64,000 nt of DNA from Actinoallomurus bryophytorum (GTDB lineage Bacteria > Actinomycetota > Actinomycetes > Streptosporangiales > Streptosporangiaceae): the NCBI RefSeq assembly GCF_006716425.1, contig NZ_VFOZ01000001.1:1364001-1428000 (forward strand), in the 5' to 3' direction. The notes below the pieces were generated by a model that did not search any database, was not told the DNA's origin, and was given only the letters and a program-made list of their open reading frames with translations. Made by a program: the position numbers and the translations under genes. This document shows positions 29,974 to 39,442 of the stretch, in pieces. Each line of letters starts with the position of its first letter. Position 1 is the stretch's first letter.

Positions 29974-30047
29974 AAAGGCTCGTTTGGCGCAAGTCAACCC
30001 GCAGCGCCGACCAGGGCAACTGCGTCGAGATCGCCGTCGTCGACTGA
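29964..30047 (+). CDS. Truncated DUF397 protein (27 aa)
   Basis: ATG at 29964 overlaps the XRE gene stop by 10 bp, in another frame. The product MDLKRLVWRKSTRSADQGNC continues VEIAVVD and stops. WRKSxRS...GNCVEIA is the conserved first half of DUF397; full members run about 60-75 residues and continue with an RDSKDP-like half, which is absent here. No continuation is found in the other frames downstream. Either a natural minimal form or a remnant. Coupled to the regulator. Confidence 0.7.
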   Translation: MDLKRLVWRKSTRSADQGNCVEIAVVD

Positions 30048-30187
30048 GCATTTCCGCTGAACGACGTCCCTTGCCACTCCCCTGGGGAAGCCCCGCCTGG
30101 GTGGCCTCAGGCCGGAGTCGTGGCCGACGCGCACCATGACCAGAGGGTGCGCTGGCTGCGACCCCCAGTGAGCGCTAGGGTCGTGGC

Positions 30188-30793
30188 ATGTCCAGTGGTG
30201 ATCGCTTGCTCCTGATCCTTCATGTCGGCTTCGCGATCTTCGCACTCGGGCCGATAACGGCCGCGACCATGGCGACGCCTCGCTATATCCGTCGTGCCGA
30301 CGCGTCGGTCGTGCGCTATCTCAACCGTGCGACCCGGATCTACGGGCTGCTGACGCTGGGTATCTTCCTGTTCGGCCTGCTGCTGGCCCACGGGAAGTTC
30401 AACCAGGTGTGGCTGACGGCGTCGATGACGCTGTTCATCGTCGCGTTCGTGCTGCTGCTGCTGATCGAGCGCGACCAGCGCAAGGCTCTGCACAAGATCG
30501 AGCTGTCCGACGCCGAGCGGGGTGCCGCGGCGCCCGCCGAGACGCCGCCCCCGGTGCAGACGCCGCCCCCCGCCCAGACCGCGCCGGCCGACAAGCCGGT
30601 CGCCGGTACGGAGACCAAGGTCGACACCGGCGACGCCGCGAAGGCCGAGACCCCGGCGCCGGAGCCGAAAAAGGCCCCGGCGCCCGCCGACGAAGAGCTC
30701 GCCAAGGTCGAGACCGGCCGGATCGCCATGATCTCGGGCGTCGTCGCGCTGATCTGGATCGTCATCCTCGTGCTGATGGTCTGGAACGGCTGA
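30188..30793 (+). CDS. Membrane protein with Ala/Pro-rich loop, unknown function
   Basis: A 201-residue protein with helices at about 6-27, 50-68 and 75-93 and a final one at about 178-198. A long charged Pro/Ala-rich segment (about 112-165: PPPVQTPPPAQTAP, PEPKKAPAPADEE) lies between the third and fourth. The first part (LLLILHVGFAIFALGP) resembles DUF2269-type integral membrane proteins. Function not predictable. It ends 13 bp from the convergent metB-type gene. Confidence 0.75.
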   Translation: MSSGDRLLLILHVGFAIFALGPITAATMATPRYIRRADASVVRYLNRATRIYGLLTLGIFLFGLLLAHGKFNQVWLTASMTLFIVAFVLLLLIERDQRKALHKIELSDAERGAAAPAETPPPVQTPPPAQTAPADKPVAGTETKVDTGDAAKAETPAPEPKKAPAPADEELAKVETGRIAMISGVVALIWIVILVLMVWNG

Positions 30794-30806
30794 CCCCGGG
30801 CAGACC

Positions 30807-31961
30807 TCAGCCCAGCGCCCGCTCCAGGTCCGCCAGGAGGTCGTCGGCGTCCTCGATGCCCACCGACAGGCGTACGAGGTCGGCCGGCACCTCCAGCGGT
30901 GAGCCGGTGACCGAGGCGTGCGTCATGCGGGCCGGGTGCTCGATCAGCGACTCCACACCGCCGAGGGACTCCCCGAGGATGAACAGCCGGGTCTCCTCGC
31001 ACACGCGTACGGCCTCCTCCTCGCCGCCGGTGAGCTGGAAGGACACCATCCCGCCGAACGCCTTCATCTGCTTGGCCGCCACCTCGTGGCCCGGGTGGTC
31101 CGGCAGCCCGGGATAGCGCACCGAGCCGACCTTCGGATGCCGCACCAGGAACTCCGCGATGCGCGCGGCGTTGGCGCAGTGCCGGTCCATCCGCACGCCG
31201 AGGGTCTTGATGCCGCGCAGGGTCAGCCAGGCGTCGAACGGACCGCCGACCGCACCCATGGAGTTCTGGTAGAAGGCCAGTTCGCCGCCGAGGCCGACGT
31301 CGGAGACGACCAGCGCGCCGCCCAGGACGTCGGAATGGCCGCCGAGGTACTTGGTGGTCGAATGCACGACCACGTCGGCGCCGAGCGCCAGGGGCCGCTG
31401 CAGGTACGGCGACGCGAACGTGTTGTCCACGACGAGCAGCGCGCCGGCGTCATGGGCGACCTGTGCGAGCGCGGCGATGTCGGCGATGCCCAGGAGCGGG
31501 TTGGTGGGCGTCTCCACCCAGACCACCCTGGTGTCGGGCCGGATGGCGGCGCGTACGGCCTCGACGCTGGCCACCGACACCGGGTCGTACTCCAGGCCCC
31601 ATCGGGACAGGACCTTGGAGATGAGGCGGTACGTGCCCCCGTAGGCGTCATCGGGGATGACCACATGATCGCCCGGCTTACAGATCGCCCGGAGCAGCGT
31701 GTCCTCGGCCGCCATTCCGGACGCGAACGCGAGCCCGCGCACGCCGCCCTCGAGCGCCGCGAGGCACTCTTCGAGCGCGGCACGCGTGGGGTTGGCCGTA
31801 CGGCTGTACTCATAGCCGCCGCGCAGCCCTCCGATGCCGTCCTGCTTGTAGGTGGAGACCTGATATATCGGCGGGACGACCGCCCCCGTGGTGGGGTCGG
31901 GGTCCTGGCCAGCGTGAATGGCAAGTGTGTCGAAGCCGGTCACGTCGTTGAAACCGTCCAT
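30807..31961 (-). CDS. metB: Cystathionine gamma-synthase/gamma-lyase (Cys/Met PLP family)
   Basis: A 384-residue PLP enzyme of the trans-sulfuration family. PLP lysine Lys204 in HSTTKYLGGHSD, GYEYSRTANPTR, SGMAAEDTLL and NPLLGIADI are all family motifs; the C-terminal RLSVGIED is typical. Sequence alone does not separate synthase (O-acylhomoserine + Cys) from lyase (cystathionine to Cys). The nearby cystathionine beta-synthase gene makes reverse trans-sulfuration likely. The ATG at 31961 gives the family N-terminus; upstream extension lacks support. The gene order (with cbs, thiolase and greA nearby) parallels M. tuberculosis metB. Confidence 0.92.
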   Translation of the reverse strand: MDGFNDVTGFDTLAIHAGQDPDPTTGAVVPPIYQVSTYKQDGIGGLRGGYEYSRTANPTRAALEECLAALEGGVRGLAFASGMAAEDTLLRAICKPGDHVVIPDDAYGGTYRLISKVLSRWGLEYDPVSVASVEAVRAAIRPDTRVVWVETPTNPLLGIADIAALAQVAHDAGALLVVDNTFASPYLQRPLALGADVVVHSTTKYLGGHSDVLGGALVVSDVGLGGELAFYQNSMGAVGGPFDAWLTLRGIKTLGVRMDRHCANAARIAEFLVRHPKVGSVRYPGLPDHPGHEVAAKQMKAFGGMVSFQLTGGEEEAVRVCEETRLFILGESLGGVESLIEHPARMTHASVTGSPLEVPADLVRLSVGIEDADDLLADLERALG

Positions 31962-32138
31962 GGACGCGAGGCTAGTACGTCCACCGACACAGCCGTACCA
32001 ACAGTGAGCCATCCCCAGGGATGAGACTTCTCCCCCAAAGGTACGAGCACCCATCTCGCCTTATGTGTGGAGGTAACAGTCGCCTCCATCCCTTACCTTC
32101 ATAGCGACAATTGGAACTAGATGGAGGGGGAGCCACCC

Positions 32139-34304
32139 GTGTTCGGATGGCTGGGTCGTACGGTCGTACGGCACCCATGGTGGACGATCGTGACCTGGCT
32201 GGTGGCAGCCGCCGTCGCCGTTGCGCTCGCACCTAAGCTCGACACGCATACCGACCAGCAGGACTTCCTGCCCACGAAGTACGAGTCGGTCCAGGCGGGG
32301 AAACTGGCCGACAGTGCCTTCCCCAGCGGCAGCCAGAAGACCAGCAACGAGCTCATGGTCGTCAAGCGGAGTGACGGACAGCCGCTCACGGCCGCCGACC
32401 AGACGAAGATCGGCCAGGCGGCGCAGACGCTGCAGGCCAAGCACTACCCCAACGTGACCGCGGTCCAGACCGGGCCGCAGGCTCTCTCCAAGAACCACCG
32501 CGTTCAGGTCGTCGCCATCCCGCTGCCCATCGGCTGGACCGACCAGAAGCTGGAAAAGAAGAACGAAGACGGCATCAAACAGTTCCGCCTGGGTGCCGCC
32601 GACGTCTTCAAGGGCAGTGGCCTGCAGTACGGCGTGACCGGCCAGGTCTCCAGCACCGTCGACAACGCCGACTCGGACAACAAGACCCTGGCGTTGATCG
32701 GTGTCGCCACGATCGCGCTGATCATCATCCTGATCCTGGCGATCTTCCGCGCTCCCCTCGCGGCGGCGCTACCGATCGTTGTGATCGCTTTGGTCCTCTT
32801 CGTGTCGAACTCGGTCTCCGCGATCATCGGTAAGGCGTTCGGCCTGAAGTTCGACCCCAGCCTCGAAACGCTGATCGTCATCGTGCTGTTCGGCATCGGC
32901 ACCGACTACATCCTGTTCCTGCTCTTCCGTTTCCGTGAGCGTCTACGCCTCGGCGAGGACAAGAAGACCGCGATGATGGTCACGGTCGAGCGGGTGGGCG
33001 AGGCGATCACGTCGGCCGCGGGTGCGGTGATCGTGGCGTTCCTGGTGCTCCTGCTCGCCAAGTTCAAGTCCTTCGGAGCGCTCGGCCCGCAGCTGGCGAT
33101 CGCGGTCGGCGTCATGCTCATCACGGCGCTCACGCTCGTCCCGGCCCTCCTGTCGCTCCTCGGCCGCGCCGTGTTCTGGCCGTCCAAGTCGTGGCAGAAG
33201 GAGCCGACGGGGAGCTTCTACACGCGGCTGGGCAACGCCGTGGGACGCCGCCCGCTGGTCACGGCGGTCGCCTCCGGCATCGTCCTGCTCGCCCTCGCCG
33301 CCGCGACACTGGGCTTCAAGGCCGACTACGACTTCAGCGCCGGACAGCCGCAGAGCACAGAGTCGGCCAAGGCGCTGAAGGACCTGCAGGCGAGCCTGCC
33401 GCCCGGCCTCACGGACCCCACCCAGGTCTACGTCAAGGGCAACGGCCCCCTCGACAAGCCGGCGATCGAGCAGTTCCGGCAGACGTTGATGCACGCGAAC
33501 GGCGTCGGGCAGGTCCAGCCGGCCGAGATCAACCCCGCTGGCACGGTCGCCAAGATCGGTGTCGTACTCAAGCTCAACCCGAGTTCGAACGAGGCCATCA
33601 ACCTCGTCAAGGGACCGCTTCGGACCACCGCGCACCAGAACGCGCCTCCCGGCACGACGGTGCTGGTCGGTGGCACCACGGCCGTCTTCGGGGACATCAA
33701 CAAGGTCAACAGTCGCGACCTCTCGGTGATCCTGCCCGTGGCGGTGGCACTGATCGCGATCATCCTGGCTCTGCTGCTGCGCTCGCTGGTCGCCCCGGTG
33801 TACCTGGTGATCGCGGTGCTGCTCGGCTTCACGGCAACGCTCGGGTCGAGCGTCCTGCTGTTCCAGGGAGCGGAGGGCAAACCCGGCCTGACGTTCCAGC
33901 TGCCGATCATCCTCTACCTGTTCGTGCTGGCCATCGGGACCGACTACAACATCCTGATGATCGCGCGACTACGTGAGGAGGCTCGGGAGGGCCACGAGCC
34001 GCGTCGTGCGGCGGCGGTCGGCATCCAGCACGCCGGCCCGACCGTGGCGGCCGCCGGGATCATCCTGGCGGGCACCTTCGCCGTGCTGCTGATTTCGCCG
34101 CTGTCCTTCCTGGCCCAGATCGGGTTCGGCGTGGCGATCGGCATCCTGCTCTCGGCGTTCGTGGTCTCCACCTTCTTCGTGCCCGCGCTCACCGCGCTGA
34201 TCGGGCACGCGGCATGGTGGCCCGGCCACGCCGACCGGGCGAAGAACAACGGCTCAGGCCCACCGGCCGAAGAGCCCTCTGAGCTGGCAGGGCAGCCTAA
34301 CTGA
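32139..34304 (+). CDS. MMPL-family RND transporter
   Basis: A 721-residue RND-type exporter with 12 helices in two halves. Each half carries the proton-relay motif after its second helix bundle: GIGTDYILF (about 253-261) and AIGTDYNILM (about 599-608). Extracytoplasmic domains span about 35-185 and 395-525. The GTG at 32139 is set by GGAGGGGGAG just upstream and by the family N-terminus (FGWLGRTVVRHPWW); an ATG six codons earlier overlaps the ribosome site. Such proteins export lipids, siderophores or drugs in actinobacteria; the substrate is unknown. A strong terminator follows. Confidence 0.93.
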   Translation: MFGWLGRTVVRHPWWTIVTWLVAAAVAVALAPKLDTHTDQQDFLPTKYESVQAGKLADSAFPSGSQKTSNELMVVKRSDGQPLTAADQTKIGQAAQTLQAKHYPNVTAVQTGPQALSKNHRVQVVAIPLPIGWTDQKLEKKNEDGIKQFRLGAADVFKGSGLQYGVTGQVSSTVDNADSDNKTLALIGVATIALIIILILAIFRAPLAAALPIVVIALVLFVSNSVSAIIGKAFGLKFDPSLETLIVIVLFGIGTDYILFLLFRFRERLRLGEDKKTAMMVTVERVGEAITSAAGAVIVAFLVLLLAKFKSFGALGPQLAIAVGVMLITALTLVPALLSLLGRAVFWPSKSWQKEPTGSFYTRLGNAVGRRPLVTAVASGIVLLALAAATLGFKADYDFSAGQPQSTESAKALKDLQASLPPGLTDPTQVYVKGNGPLDKPAIEQFRQTLMHANGVGQVQPAEINPAGTVAKIGVVLKLNPSSNEAINLVKGPLRTTAHQNAPPGTTVLVGGTTAVFGDINKVNSRDLSVILPVAVALIAIILALLLRSLVAPVYLVIAVLLGFTATLGSSVLLFQGAEGKPGLTFQLPIILYLFVLAIGTDYNILMIARLREEAREGHEPRRAAAVGIQHAGPTVAAAGIILAGTFAVLLISPLSFLAQIGFGVAIGILLSAFVVSTFFVPALTALIGHAAWWPGHADRAKNNGSGPPAEEPSELAGQPN

Positions 34305-34324
34305 CCGGGCGGCCCGACCAGAAG

Positions 34325-34368
34325 AACGCCCGGCGACGCGATTCGCGTCGCCGGGCGTTTCTTTCGTT
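34325..34368 (+). terminator. Rho-independent terminator after the MMPL gene
   Basis: A 17-bp perfect inverted repeat (AACGCCCGGCGACGCGA, 34325-34341; TCGCGTCGCCGGGCGTT, 34343-34359) followed by TCTTTCGTT. It lies between convergent genes. Confidence 0.92.
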
Positions 34369-34375
34369 CTGGTGC

Positions 34376-35746
34376 TCAGGTGCCCGCGAGGAAGCCGAGC
34401 AGGTCCTGACGGGTGATCAGCCCGGCCGGCTTGCCGTCGACCAGCACGACCGCGGCACCCGCCTTTTCCAGCACGCCCACGGCCTCGCTCACCGGTTCGC
34501 CGGAGCCCACCATGGGCAGCGGCGGCGCCATGTGGTCCTCGAGCGGGTCGTCGGCGGTCGCCCGGCCGCTGACCAGGGCCTCGAGCAGATCCCGTTCTCC
34601 CACCGATCCGACGACCTCGGCCGCCATGACCGGGGGCTCCTCCTTCATTACCGGCAGCTGCGACACGTCGTACTCCCGCAGGATGGACACGGCCGTGCCG
34701 ACCGACTCGTGCGGATGGACGTGCACGAACTCCGGGAGCACGGACCCCTTGCGGGACAGTACGTCGCTGATCCGCGGCTCCTCGGTCTCGGAGCTGAGGA
34801 AGCCGTAGTCGGCCATCCAGTCATCGTTGAAGATCTTGGACAGGTAGCCGCGCCCGCCGTCGGGCAGCAGCACGACGATGACGTCATCGGGGTCCGCCTC
34901 GGCCGCGACCCGGATCGCGGCCACGGCCGCCAGTCCGCACGAGCCGCCGACGAGCAGCGCCTCCTCGCGTGCGAGCCGCCGCGTCATGGTGAAGGAGTCC
35001 TTGTCGCTCACCGCGATGACCTGGTCGCAGATGGTCCGGTCGTAGGTCTGCGGCCAGATGTCCTCGCCGACGCCCTCGACGAGATAGGGCCGTCCGCTGC
35101 CGCCGGAGTAGACCGAGCCCTCGGGGTCGGCGCCGATGACCCGCACCCGGCCGTTCGAGATCTCCTTGAGGTAGCGCCCGGTCCCGGTGATCGTGCCGCC
35201 GGTGCCGATGCCCGCGACGAAGTGGGTGATCCGTCCCTCGGTCTGCTCCCAGATCTCCGGGCCGGTCGTCTCGTAGTGAGAGCGCGGGTTGTTCGGGTTG
35301 GCGTACTGGTCCGGCTTCCATCCGCCGTTGATCTCCTCGGCGAGCCGGTCGGAGACGGAGTAGTAGGACTCGGGGTGTTCGGGCGCGACGGCCGAGGGGC
35401 AGACGACGACCTCGGCGCCGTACGCCCGCAGTACCGCGATCTTGTCGCCCGCCACCTTGTCGGGGCAGACGAAGACGCAGCGGTACCCCTTTTCCTGGGC
35501 GACGATGGCCAGGCCGACACCGGTGTTGCCCGACGTGGGCTCCACGATCGTCCCGCCCGGCCGCAGCGCGCCCGAGGCCTCGGCGGCCTCGATCATCCGT
35601 ACCGCGATGCGGTCCTTCACCGAGCCGCCCGGATTGAAGTATTCGATCTTGGCGAGCACCTGTGCCCGCGCCCCGGCCGTGACCTTGTGGAGGCGCAGGA
35701 GAGGGGTGTTCCCCATGAGCTCTGTCAGTGAATTGTGAACACGCAC
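34376..35746 (-). CDS. cbs: Cystathionine beta-synthase
   Basis: A 456-residue PLP enzyme condensing serine with homocysteine. Residues 1-320 form the fold-type II core with PLP lysine Lys44 (NPGGSVKDRIA), PTSGNTGVGLA and GIGTGGTITG; two CBS domains (about 335-456) end the protein. This is the bacterial form without the heme domain, close to M. tuberculosis Rv1077. A GTGGTG pair begins the gene; the second GTG (35746) has AAGGA 8 bp upstream and fits the family start (VRVHNSLTELMGNTPLLRL). Works with the metB-type enzyme in trans-sulfuration. Confidence 0.94.
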   Translation of the reverse strand: MRVHNSLTELMGNTPLLRLHKVTAGARAQVLAKIEYFNPGGSVKDRIAVRMIEAAEASGALRPGGTIVEPTSGNTGVGLAIVAQEKGYRCVFVCPDKVAGDKIAVLRAYGAEVVVCPSAVAPEHPESYYSVSDRLAEEINGGWKPDQYANPNNPRSHYETTGPEIWEQTEGRITHFVAGIGTGGTITGTGRYLKEISNGRVRVIGADPEGSVYSGGSGRPYLVEGVGEDIWPQTYDRTICDQVIAVSDKDSFTMTRRLAREEALLVGGSCGLAAVAAIRVAAEADPDDVIVVLLPDGGRGYLSKIFNDDWMADYGFLSSETEEPRISDVLSRKGSVLPEFVHVHPHESVGTAVSILREYDVSQLPVMKEEPPVMAAEVVGSVGERDLLEALVSGRATADDPLEDHMAPPLPMVGSGEPVSEAVGVLEKAGAAVVLVDGKPAGLITRQDLLGFLAGT

Positions 35747-35881
35747 CACGCGACGTCCTTGTCGGTCCGTAACAGTTCTGCTCAGAAGGTACCTCACCAT
35801 TTCACCGTCACGTTCCGTCTGCGGAACGTCACTCTTCGCTGCTAGCCTCCGATCGGCGCTCAACCCGGAGGAGGCCCGGCC

Positions 35882-37234
35882 GTGACGACCCATCGGCGAC
35901 TACGTTTCGCGTTCATACCGGCACAGATTGCCACCCTGCTCATCGGCGCGGCCGCGTGCGGCGGCGATTCGCACGGGGCCTCCCACGAGGCGGCCAAGCC
36001 GGCCTGGAACGACACGGCGGTCAACGCGGTGAGCAGGCCCGTGATCGGATCCGGCGTCACCGCGGTGACCGGCCTCCTGCCAGGCGGGCGGCTCCAGACC
36101 GTCGTCAGTGACGTCCACGACGGCAAGCGGCTGTGGGCGCACCCGGCCGTGATCTCCGGCCGCCCGGCCGCCATGGGAGTCGCGCCGCCGGCCGTCGCCG
36201 GACCGGCCGGGCACGCCGTCGTGGCGAGCGTGGAGACACATGGGCGGGGCGCGGCGCTGGTGGGCCGCGACACGCGCACCGGGGCGCAGCGCTGGACGCG
36301 AAACGTCGGCACGACCTTCGGCCCGGCCGCGTGCGGCGACATGCTCTGCGTGTCCGAGTCCACCGCGCGCAAGTCGGCCGACTTCGCCGTGGTCAACCCC
36401 GCGACCGGCAAGCCGGCCTGGCACATGCCAGGAGTCGCCGAGGTCGAGTGGGCCGGCCCCAAGCGCGTGGTGCTGTTCCGCATGTCCGCCCACCCCACGG
36501 TCGAGGCACACGACCTCGCCACCGGCAAGACGGCCTGGACCTTCCCCGTCGAGAACGCCCTCGGGCGCGGGGCGGACCTCTCGGGCGGCTGGGCGTTCGG
36601 CTCGGCCGGCGAGGCGCTCATCGGCTATGTGGCCCCCTACCAGACCCGCAAGAACGGCCCGTTGTCCCCGTTCGGGTTCTTCTCGCTGCGGCTCACCGAC
36701 GGAAAGCAGCAGTGGGCGCACAAGCGGCTCCTGCGCGTCTATCCCAGCGCGAACCCCGCCGTCGCACTGATCACCCGAGAGGTCGACGGCGCCGACCGGT
36801 ACGGCGGCTTCACCGAGCTGGACCCGCACACCGGCCGCTCGATGTCGCGCCTGACCACCACCGGGGCGCCCGGGGCCAACTGGTGGCTGGCCTTCCCGCA
36901 GGACCTGTCGGCGGTCGGCTTCCTGGCCCACGACCGGCCGAGCAAGATGTACGACCTGCGCACCGGCCGGGCGGTCGGCGGCCACGCACGCGCGTGGTCC
37001 TTCTGCACGACGACGCCGGCCCCTCTGAAGATCACTGGACAGCAGGGCTTCTACCCCATCGCCGCACTCTGCCCGTACGACCTCAAGACCGGTAAGCGGC
37101 TCGACGCCGCGCAGGCGGTGCCGCCGGGGTGGTACACCGGGGCCGTCGACGGCTGGCGCGTGTGGCGCGACGAACACGGTGGCCTGCACGGCGTCCACGA
37201 CGGCGACGGAACGAGCCCGGGAATGTACCAATAG
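35882..37234 (+). CDS. Extracytoplasmic PQQ-like beta-propeller protein, possible lipoprotein
   Basis: A 450-residue secreted protein. The signal sequence ends LLIGAAACGG, a plausible lipobox (Cys26). The rest shows repeated blades of the form TGxxxW: GKRLWAHP, GAQRWTRN, GKPAWHMP, GKTAWTFP, GKQQWAHK. This is the PQQ-like/BamB-type propeller without evidence for a bound quinone. Likely a scaffold or binding protein at the cell surface. GGAGGAGG sits 7 bp before the GTG. Divergent from cbs by 135 bp. Confidence 0.82.
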   Translation: MTTHRRLRFAFIPAQIATLLIGAAACGGDSHGASHEAAKPAWNDTAVNAVSRPVIGSGVTAVTGLLPGGRLQTVVSDVHDGKRLWAHPAVISGRPAAMGVAPPAVAGPAGHAVVASVETHGRGAALVGRDTRTGAQRWTRNVGTTFGPAACGDMLCVSESTARKSADFAVVNPATGKPAWHMPGVAEVEWAGPKRVVLFRMSAHPTVEAHDLATGKTAWTFPVENALGRGADLSGGWAFGSAGEALIGYVAPYQTRKNGPLSPFGFFSLRLTDGKQQWAHKRLLRVYPSANPAVALITREVDGADRYGGFTELDPHTGRSMSRLTTTGAPGANWWLAFPQDLSAVGFLAHDRPSKMYDLRTGRAVGGHARAWSFCTTTPAPLKITGQQGFYPIAALCPYDLKTGKRLDAAQAVPPGWYTGAVDGWRVWRDEHGGLHGVHDGDGTSPGMYQ

Positions 37235-37335
37235 CTTTGCTACCCTCCAGTAGGCATCGGCCCTCCCACGCAGTAGCCTGCGAATCGGGCATCCGGCACG
37301 AACACCCTGCCGGGCCGAGATGAGGGAGACCCGTA

Positions 37336-38556
37336 ATGCCTGAGGCAGTCATCGTCGCGACCGCTCGTTCCCCGATCGGACGGGCGTTCAAGGGATCGCT
37401 GAAGGAACTACGTCCCGACGACCTCACCGCTCGCATCGTGCGCGCGGCGCTCGACAAGGTGCCGCAGCTCGACCCGGCCGACATCGACGACCTGCTGCTC
37501 GGCTGCGGCCTTCCGGGCGGCGAGCAGGGGTACAACATGGCCCGCGTGGTGGCCGTGCTGCTCGGCTACGACAACGTGCCGGGCGCGACCGTCACCCGCT
37601 ATTGCTCCTCCTCGCTCCAGACCACCCGCATGGCCTTCCACGCGATCAAGGCGGGCGAGGCCGACGTGATCGTCTCGGCGGGTGTCGAGATGGTGAGCCG
37701 CTTCGCCAAGGGCAGCAGTGACGGACTCCCGGACACCATGAACCCCCAGTTCGCAGGCGCGCAGGCCCGTACGGCCAAGCGCGGCGAGGGTGGCACGGAG
37801 GCATGGCACGACCCGCGCGAGGACAGCGAGATCCCCGACGTGTACATCGCGATGGGGCAGACCGCGGAGAACGTCGCCGAGATGCGGGGCATCAGCCGGG
37901 CCGACCAGGACGAGTTCGGCGTCCGGTCCCAGAACCTCGCCGAAGAGGCGATCAACAACGGCTTCTTCGAGCGCGAGATCACCCCGGTCGAACTGCCGGA
38001 CGGCACCGTCGTCTCCAAGGACGACGGGCCTCGGGCGGGCACGAGCCTGGAGAAGGTCTCACAGCTCGCTCCGGTGTTCCGCCCCGACGGCACGGTCACC
38101 GCGGGTAACTGCTGCCCGCTCAACGACGGCGCCGCCGCGGTCGTCGTGATGAGCGATACCAAGGCCGCCGAGCTGGGCCTGACCCCGCTCGCCCGCATCG
38201 TCTCCTCGGGCGTCTCGGCGCTCTCGCCGGAGATCATGGGCCTCGGCCCGGTGGAGGCGTCCCAGCGGGCCCTGAAGCTCGCCGGGCTCACGATCGACGA
38301 CATCGACCTCGTCGAGATCAATGAGGCGTTCGCCGCCCAGGTGATCCCCTCGTACCGGCAGCTCGGTATCGACCTCGACAAGCTCAACGTCCACGGCGGC
38401 GCGATCGCCGTCGGCCACCCGTTCGGGATGACCGGGGCGCGCATCACCGGCACCCTGCTCAACGGCCTGCGGACCCGCGACAAGACGCTCGGCCTGGAGA
38501 CCATGTGCGTCGGTGGCGGCCAGGGCATGGCGATGGTCTTCGAACGCCTCAGCTGA
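37336..38556 (+). CDS. Acetyl-CoA acetyltransferase (thiolase)
   Basis: A 406-residue thiolase catalysing the last step of fatty-acid beta-oxidation or the condensation of acetyl-CoA. The acylated cysteine Cys90 sits in RYCSSSLQT. NEAFAAQ, GGAIAVGHPFGMTGAR and the C-terminal CVGGGQGMA motif supply the other catalytic residues. GGGAG precedes the ATG. In M. tuberculosis fadA3 (Rv1074c) lies near cbs in the same way. No FadB partner is adjacent, so the substrate range is open. Confidence 0.94.
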   Translation: MPEAVIVATARSPIGRAFKGSLKELRPDDLTARIVRAALDKVPQLDPADIDDLLLGCGLPGGEQGYNMARVVAVLLGYDNVPGATVTRYCSSSLQTTRMAFHAIKAGEADVIVSAGVEMVSRFAKGSSDGLPDTMNPQFAGAQARTAKRGEGGTEAWHDPREDSEIPDVYIAMGQTAENVAEMRGISRADQDEFGVRSQNLAEEAINNGFFEREITPVELPDGTVVSKDDGPRAGTSLEKVSQLAPVFRPDGTVTAGNCCPLNDGAAAVVVMSDTKAAELGLTPLARIVSSGVSALSPEIMGLGPVEASQRALKLAGLTIDDIDLVEINEAFAAQVIPSYRQLGIDLDKLNVHGGAIAVGHPFGMTGARITGTLLNGLRTRDKTLGLETMCVGGGQGMAMVFERLS

Positions 38557-38786
38557 CCGCGTACGCACGGCCTCGCGCGGGCCCTCCCTTTGCCCGGTCC
38601 TACCTGGTGGGCCCGCGCCCTTAAGCATCTCGCAACCAGGACGTTAGCGGCTCGTAATGAAGTCACGACGCTAGGTGACCGATGATCTACTTGCCGTGAC
38701 AGAAAGGTCGCCCCCGGGGGGTTGTGCGATGGGCATCGCTGTTGCAGAGTCGTCAGGAAAGATGCACACCTAGCCAGGAGGTGCCT

Positions 38787-39014
38787 ATGTCCCTGAACCA
38801 CTCACCGGAGACGCACAAAAATCTCATCGCACGCATCCCGAAAGTCACAGGACGTGACCTCCCCGAGTGGTTCCAAGCCATAGACAACGGCCCCTCCTTC
38901 CTCCGATGTGACGAGCGGGTCAACTGGCTGGCAGACGAGCACGGACTCTCTCACGGCTACGCGGTCGCACTGGTGCACGAGCACGAGCTGCACCGGCGGG
39001 CCGTTCGCTTCTAG
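38787..39014 (+). CDS. DUF4287 domain protein
   Basis: A 75-residue soluble protein matching DUF4287 (KVTGRDLPEWFQAID...WLADEHGLSHGYAVALVHEHEL). AGGAGG lies just before the ATG, which excludes the upstream in-frame extension. In larger relatives DUF4287 is joined to DUF5655; here it is alone. Function unknown. A PPOX-type gene follows 9 bp downstream, so they are probably co-transcribed. Confidence 0.85.
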   Translation: MSLNHSPETHKNLIARIPKVTGRDLPEWFQAIDNGPSFLRCDERVNWLADEHGLSHGYAVALVHEHELHRRAVRF

Positions 39015-39023
39015 CGGCGTTCG

Positions 39024-39434
39024 GTGGATCCGAGCCGAGCCCGCGACTTCGCCCGTGAACACCACCGGGCGGTCTTGGTCACGCGTCATGCCGACGGCCG
39101 ACCCCAGACGTCACCCGTGATCTGCGCGGTCGACGACAAGGGAAGGATCATCGTCAGCACGCGTGAGACCGCGGCCAAGACCCGCAATCTGCTCCGCGAT
39201 CCCCGAGTGACGCTCTGTCTTTTCACCGATGCCTTCTTCGGCGAGTGGGCGCAGGTCGACGGCGAAGCCGAGATCGTGCGCCTGCCGGACGCCATGGAGC
39301 CGCTGGTCGACTACTACCGGATGATCTCTGGTGAACATCCGGACTGGGACGAATACCGCGAGTCCATGGAAAACGATCGCCGGGTGCTGGTCCGCGTGAC
39401 GATCACACACGCCGGCCCCGACGTCCACGGCTGA
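39024..39434 (+). CDS. PPOX-class (F420/FMN-binding) split-barrel oxidoreductase
   Basis: A 136-residue pyridoxamine-5'-phosphate-oxidase-like protein: AVLVTRHADGRPQTSPV, then STRETAAKTRNLLRDPRVTLCLF, GEWAQVDGEAEIV. In actinobacteria such proteins commonly bind F420 and reduce small molecules or protect against oxidants. GTG start 9 bp after the DUF4287 stop. A terminator hairpin follows immediately. Confidence 0.88.
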   Translation: MDPSRARDFAREHHRAVLVTRHADGRPQTSPVICAVDDKGRIIVSTRETAAKTRNLLRDPRVTLCLFTDAFFGEWAQVDGEAEIVRLPDAMEPLVDYYRMISGEHPDWDEYRESMENDRRVLVRVTITHAGPDVHG

Positions 39435-39442
39435 CAGCCACC

